64,000 nt of DNA from assembly GCA_032433595.1 (NCBI GenBank), contig JASWJB010000141.1, positions 1 to 64,000 of the forward strand, in the 5' to 3' direction. This stretch comes from Conoideocrella luteorostrata. Taxonomy: Eukaryota; Ascomycota; Sordariomycetes; Hypocreales; Clavicipitaceae. Below, one piece after another: positions 54,821 to 64,000 of this stretch. Numbering within the stretch: the first letter of the stretch is position 1; each line of letters starts with the position of its first letter. Under the pieces are notes generated by a model. The model did not search any database. It had not been told where the DNA came from and worked only from the letters and a program-made list of their open reading frames with translations. The translations under genes were made by a program, and so were the position numbers.

Positions 54821-55468
54821 TCGGTTTTTTGACACTTGGGAAAGTCCATACTAATATTTTGGTCAGTTCGAGTACTTCGAGACAAGGGAGTCGGCTTCAT
54901 AACATATACTAACGAGGCCAACGCACAATTCGCCAGAGAAGCAATGGCCCACCAGTCGCTCGATCATGACGAGATTCTCAACGTACGATGGGCCACGGCC
55001 GATCCTAACCCGATGGCGAAGGCCAGAGAAGCGCGGCTGGTTGAGGAACAGGCTGCAGAGGCTGTTCGCAGGGCGCTCCCCGCAGAATTCGTGGCCGAAA
55101 TCGAGGGCAAGGATCCTGAGGCTAGGAAGAGGAGGCGCATCGAAAGCGGCTATGGGTTGGACGGCTACGAAGCACCGGATAATGTGCATTTCGCTCGTGG
55201 CAGGAATGCTGTGAATCCCGTCGGACGGGATGGCTTCGAAGTGGAATACCAGGAACGTCTCATGATTGAAGATGGTCAACCAGCTTCGGAAGCACTGGAA
55301 ATAACAACGACGACGGCACAAGCAGCGGCACCGGGGAAAGCTGGCATCTTTTCAGGCAGCACTTTGGCGGCTCTAAGCAAAGCCAAAGTATCTGTATCTT
55401 CAAAACCAAAGGCAGCTGCTTCTACGGGCCCTCTTGTATCTTATGACAGCGACAGTGACGACGAATAG
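54138..55468 (+). CDS. CWC2: Pre-mRNA-splicing factor Cwc2
   Basis: Model: exons 54138-54753 and 54867-55468; 405 aa. An acidic and basic N-terminal tail precedes the Torus and zinc-finger module: FNIWYNKWAGGD, then YFCLRFARGICPLGRDC with the CCCH cysteines and MHRLP. An RRM follows, with RTIYVGRIHVSEDIEE (RNP2) and, across the splice, GVGFITYTNEANAQFA (RNP1). The C-terminus is low-complexity and acidic (YDSDSDDE). Cwc2 joins the NineTeen complex and contacts U6 snRNA and the intron to shape the spliceosome active site. The intron contains a CTTT microsatellite. The start is chosen at 54138 (GCAATGTCC) because upstream codons in the same frame show no conservation. Confidence 0.93.
54781..54824 (+). 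repeat. CTTT microsatellite in the CWC2 intron
   Basis: About ten TTTC/CTTT units fill much of the single 113-bp intron, leaving a normal donor (GTATGG) and acceptor (GGTCAG). Confidence 0.95.
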
Positions 55469-55594
55469 GCGTTTTGATATTGTTTCCATTGTATACACTA
55501 CATGTACAATTCTTTATACCAAAAATAATGATACCACCATTGATAGAGGAACTTGCTGTTCCTCCAGACTCGTGTGCTCTTCCACGCTTTCCTT

Positions 55595-56537
55595 TTAACT
55601 GTTAAAAATCCGTGAATAAAGCAGCTCATGCCTCCCAATCCACAAATCCATAACTGGCACGCTCTGCCCAGCTTCCTCAACCCGTGTGTCCCACTCTCTC
55701 TCTATCACTCTCGTAATCAGCCTCTGCACCTCCTCCCCGGCCAACACCTTCTGCGCCTGGTACGGCCCAAACATGCTGGCCCTCACCGCCGCTGACACCA
55801 GCGCCTTGACATGACTCACCATGTACATATACGCTGTCTGCTGCACGGTCAGTCCTACAATGGCGCAAATCACCCCAAAAAGAGGCGCCAAGTGCGCCGA
55901 CACGGGGGGCACCTCATCTGCTGAGCCGTCCCTGAGGAGCGAGCTGAACTCCCGGAGGACCCCTAGATTTGCCGTCCGGGGCAAGGTCTTGCTGAACGAC
56001 CGCTCCCAGATGGATAGGAGGGCGCGACCCTGGGCGACGCTGGCTCGTCGGCCGACGGTGCATATGACGGCCGCGTCGAGCTGATCGTCGAGAGAAACGA
56101 GGGATGATGGATCACGATGGCCGGCGAGGACAAACGGCAGGGTGGTGGCTGCGAAGGAGGACAGTGAGAGGGGGAGAAAGGACGAGAATGTGGTGCGTCG
56201 GGGCGAGTGGGCGAGATAGGACTCCAGGCCACTGCTGAATGCGAAAGAGCCGATGGGCAGTTGGGAGTCGGAGAGGAGGAGGAGATAGTGAGTTGGGGAA
56301 TCAAGCGGAGCTGTTGTAAGTGGGGGTGTGAGCTCCAGGCTCTGGGCTCGAAGGAAGTCGAGGAGGTTGAGTTGTGAACTTACACTTTGAAGACGGTGAG
56401 GCCAGGGACCCGTTATCGGAAGATGCCAAGCATGTTTTGTTCAGACGCACTTTGGCGGCAGCAAGGCGCTGCTCTAATTCGGCAATTTCGTTTTGGATGG
56501 CTTGTTCGGAATCCGCGACATCGTGATTTTGTTCCAT
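55595..56537 (-). CDS. ureF: Urease accessory protein UreF
   Basis: Model: exons 56384-56537 and 55595-56310; 289 aa. The first exon encodes a coiled N-terminal stretch (AIQNEIAELEQRLAAAKVRL) absent from bacterial UreF. After the splice comes the UreF core: LLLLSDSQLPIGSFAFSSGL, given here as LSDSQLPIGSF and SSGLESYLAH, then VGRRASVAQGRALLSIWERS, HLAPLFGVICAIVGL and MFGPYQAQKVL. UreF works with UreD and UreG to deliver nickel and CO2 to apo-urease, so it is needed for urea use. UreD and UreG are not in this window, as usual for fungi, where these genes are dispersed. The 3' end lies about 125 bp from the convergent CWC2 stop. Confidence 0.9.
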
Positions 56538-56848
56538 TGAGTGGTGTAGCGGTATTACATTGCAAGTGCAAGTGAGGAATGCAAGTAACTATGTCACACG
56601 AAGTGTAAGGTGGGTCGTTGTATAAGTTATCAACATCGGAGGCGGGCGACCGCGCCTCCATCCATGTGTATGACCATGTTGCCTACAAGTGCTACATAGT
56701 CGTTTTCCAGCACAGCCAGGCCGTATAATTTGCTTGTAAGTCGCAGAGACCAAAGAACAAAAAAAGCGACTGATCCATTTACCCATAACACCACGCTCAA
56801 TTCGACTTCGAAGGAAACAAAAAAAAAAAAACAGGTATCATGCATAAT
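56538..56848. other. Spacer upstream of UreF / downstream of the spindle pole gene
   Basis: Holds the promoter of the urease accessory gene and the 3' region of the next minus-strand gene. A run of about 13 A residues lies at 56819-56831. No gene seen. Confidence 0.5.
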
Positions 56849-58869
56849 TCAGACTGGCCGGACATTCTCTTTCCCGCCGGCGCCACTTTGGCTGCGGAGC
56901 TTCTTCTTCTCTGCCATTCTCTTTTCAATTCTTGCAAGAGCTGCCGCTCGTCTTTCCGGAGGCAGTGCGCTTCTTGACGCGTTGCCTTCTAATGAATCGA
57001 TAATATGATTATTGGGTCCTGGACCACCAAGTCGAGCAAATCGATCCGACAAAAGATCTACCTCGCCATTTTCTTCGGCTTCCGAGATATTTTTATGTCG
57101 ATTCATTGTCTTTGCTAATGCAGGAAGCTCTGGTGCCACAATGCCTTTTGACTTGTCACCGTGTATCCGTCTTGCTACGTCTTCTCGGTTGTAAACACGG
57201 TTTCTTGGCGACCGAGGCACAAATGGCTGCCACTTAGGCTTGGCAAGATGCGCTCGATCACCTCCATTGGACATTTTAGGCTCTGGAGCAGCAAGCGCAG
57301 CGTCATCCACGAATTTTTGCCGCAAAGTTCGCGTCTGTGCCTGGGGCTTGTCCAAGTTGTTGGTTTCATCTAGACTTCGTCGCTCTGATGTTTGCACGGC
57401 GTCCCTCATGAGCTCGTCTGATTTCGTCTCCTTAATTTTGTCATTACTCAGTGTGTTTGGATGCCAGCTATGCGGTCTTGCTTGACCCAATCCGGCTGCC
57501 TTTAGCGACTTCACTTCCTTTTTGAGATCGGCAATTTTCGTGTGTGCACGCTCTAGAACTGCTTTGGTATCCGTATGATGAATATCACTCTCCTTCCTGA
57601 AAGCCTCAAAGTCCGTTTGAAGCTGTCGAATTTCTTCGTCTTTCCGCTTCGACTCTTCCATGGCTGTTTTTAGCAAAGCACGCAACTCTTGTGCTCTTGG
57701 TCCGCTGGTAGTTGCTCGCGCCTCCTCCTTCTCACTAACAACCAACTTTAGTTCGGCCTTTTTAAGTTGCATTTTCAGTCCGAAAACCTCATCTCGCAAC
57801 GAACTGAGCTCCTTCAGCTGAGACCTTGCCCGCCGTAGTTCCCGACGAGTTTCGGTCAACATTTTTTGCGTTGCTGATATAGACGGAGTAGACGCATATC
57901 GACGGCGTGGTGTGTCGTTCCCAGTTGCATTGTCCCGATTCATGTGCAGCTCTTCCATTTGCGACTCCAGCTCTTGCACACGATGGCGATATTGCGCGGC
58001 AAGAGTCGTTTGCTTGGTAAGTTTCCCCACTAGCTCTGTAGGATCCTCCCCTGATGATTGTCGATGCTGCGTGACAATTTGAGATGCATTTTCTGCTATC
58101 TTCCTTTCCATGTTGATAACCCGTTGTTGTTCGTCCCTAAGCCGTTCGGCAAGCTCAATAGCCTCGGCGTCCTTTTGCTGTGCGTAAGATTTTGCCAGTT
58201 GCTTATACTTGAGCAATTTCTCCAGCTCAGCTCTTGCTTCCTGGTGGTATTTGAGAAACTCTTCTTTCCAGAATCGACCGGATTGGGAATGCGGCTCGTT
58301 CAAGTCTGTTGTGATATCGTGAGAACTGCACCCTTCTTCTTCTTCGTCTTCTTCTTCTTCCCACTCATCGTCCGATAAATTGATTTCTTCGGGAACAGAA
58401 TTCGATTGTGGCTTGGAGTCTGGCACCATCGCCGGGTCCTCTGCCTCTGTCGCCTCGTCCACCTCCGTTATTCGATCAAGATCAGTCACGGAGCCTCCGG
58501 GAACATCGTGACCAAAGGAAACGCGCTTTCTCCTCGACGTTCCGGTCCCGGGTGTGAGAAGAATACCCTGCGGCTTCGATGGTGTCTCAGACGATCGCTG
58601 CGATGCAGTTTTCGATTTGCCCGATAGTGAGGCTTTGCCTCGTGTGCCCCGGCGGTCATCGTTTCGTTTTGACGGCGTGCCAAACAAGGCGCTCTTGAAC
58701 GCTCTGGCAGCAAACACAGGCGCAGGAGTATCTGGCTGATCGATTTGTGTCGTATCTTTGCGAAAAAATTGTCAACATTTATTCCTCATTACAAAGACTG
58801 TTTTTCGTACGCACCTCCGTCACCCGACTCGGGCGCGTTCTCGCCGCGTTTCAACATCCACCCAAGCAT
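56849..58869 (-). CDS. Cut12-type spindle pole body protein
   Basis: Model: exons 58815-58869 and 56849-58755; 653 aa. The short first exon supplies MLGWMLKRGENAPESGDG, the conserved N-terminus of filamentous Cut12-like proteins. GILLTPGTGTSRRKRVSFG follows near residue 80, a further hallmark. An acidic stretch (EEEEDEEEE) leads to a long coiled-coil region of heptad-like, Glu/Lys/Arg/Leu-rich sequence (about 160-460). The C-terminal third is basic and mostly disordered. In fission yeast Cut12 sits at the spindle pole body and helps activate the polo kinase for mitotic entry. Homology here rests on the N-terminal motifs and overall layout. The gene diverges from GCN2. Confidence 0.82.
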
Positions 58870-59574
58870 TTTGACCGCGCGCAACAAGAATGATTGTTCC
58901 CCCCAGAGAGACAAAAAGCAAGAATAAGTTTCAATGAGATGTGCCTGCTATCTCAGAATATTCCGGGCATCGATTAACGCTCAACAGGGAGAGCAGAAAC
59001 AAACTGGTCTCGTTGCCGCGAATTGGCTAAATCGTATGGATGTTGTAATTGTTTACTTTGGACGGCCTGACTAGGAACAGCGCTGTGGGGCTGTTGTTGA
59101 CTGGTGTTTTGTCGTCCGAAGGTGACATGCTGGGTGTCGGGGGCATGGCTGCGGCAAGGAGATTTTAGCGCTCTTCCACGCCCTGCCGCCTGCAGCCTGT
59201 TTGACTCGCATCTCGGTTCAGCCCTGCTAGCTGGCTGCGGTGTATTCCGTAATCGACCTCAGCTGTTCGGTCAAGTGGGAAGTTTGGCTCATAGCGAGGT
59301 TACTCCTAGTTAATGGCGGGCTCATCCGACACCGCCTCTGCACTGCTGGAGATCTCACAGCCCACGACGCTCTGTACCCCGCTATCTTGAGCACGAGTGC
59401 GCCGCTATCGATATACAAACCTCAAGCGCCGTAGTCAATTCGTCTGCTTTTGTTTTTCCCTTCCTGTAACAATTGGCCAGTTTTCCATTATTTTTAACGC
59501 ATCGTTCGCCATGGCTTCGTCTGAGTAAAGCGTCGCGGCCTAGGCTGTGACTTTTACCTGAACCTCACGCGATC
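58870..59574. promoter_or_regulatory. Divergent promoter, Cut12-like/GCN2
   Basis: About 700 bp between two divergent ATGs, with no domain-bearing frame. It includes the GCN2 leader and a short upstream frame at 59511-59528. Confidence 0.5.
59511..59528 (+). promoter_or_regulatory. Short upstream ORF in the GCN2 leader
   Basis: ATGGCTTCGTCTGAGTAA encodes five residues and ends 46 nt before the GCN2 start codon. Its ATG context (TCGCCATGG) is as good as that of the main start (CGATCATGG). If it lies in the mature leader it should lower initiation at the main ATG. The transcription start is not visible from sequence. Confidence 0.5.

Positions 59575-64000
<4,426 letters not shown>

Overview
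The window comes from a filamentous ascomycete, most likely a sordariomycete of hypocrealean type. The signs are short 48-100 bp spliceosomal introns with GTRNGT donors and CTAAC-like branch sites, the NACHT/ankyrin and HET protein families, an orthodox fungal core-gene set, and no bacterial-style operons. Most exon structures below were worked out by eye from splice sites, reading frame and remembered family sequence. They are models, not transcript evidence.

The window has two halves. Positions 1 to about 39,000 are gene-poor, repeat-laced and pseudogene-rich. They hold two large NLR-type (STAND) receptors: a NACHT-ankyrin protein with a near-identical repeat array and an amyloid-like N-terminus (3.5-7.4 kb), and a seven-exon SesB-like hydrolase-NACHT-ankyrin-short-repeat protein (35.9-29.7 kb). 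They also hold a HET-domain protein (24.5-26.8 kb), a wrecked PNP_UDP phosphorylase-like domain of the kind used as an NLR effector (7.8-8.8 kb), a UPF1-like RNA helicase paralogue (23.1-20.7 kb), two Golgi-type glycosyltransferases (OCH1-like GT32 and PGAP4/TMEM246-like), a small secreted cysteine-rich protein, and an amidase pseudogene. Between them lie copies of at least one dispersed non-coding repeat family, a decayed duplicated coding fragment and AT-rich blocks. This looks like an allorecognition/innate-immunity-type accessory region.

Positions about 39,600 to 64,000 are compact and conserved. In order they hold: a secreted S10 serine carboxypeptidase, a Golgi GDA1/CD39 nucleoside diphosphatase, a magnesium-chelatase-like AAA-related protein, the Rab7 GTPase Ypt7, an acyl-CoA dehydrogenase, a Spo12-family cell-cycle protein, the DRG GTPase Rbg2, the splicing factor Cwc2, the urease accessory protein UreF, a Cut12-type spindle pole body protein, and the eIF2-alpha kinase GCN2, which runs off the right edge. 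Several pairs are divergent (magnesium-chelatase-like/Ypt7, Rbg2/Cwc2, Cut12/GCN2) and share short promoters.

The most interesting material is in the left half. The ankyrin array of the first receptor varies mainly at the short segment after the TPLxW core of each unit. The second receptor combines ordinary diverged ankyrins with a separate, almost identical short-repeat array that runs past its stop codon. The UPF1 paralogue keeps the zinc-binding CH domain and all helicase motifs but lacks both tails.
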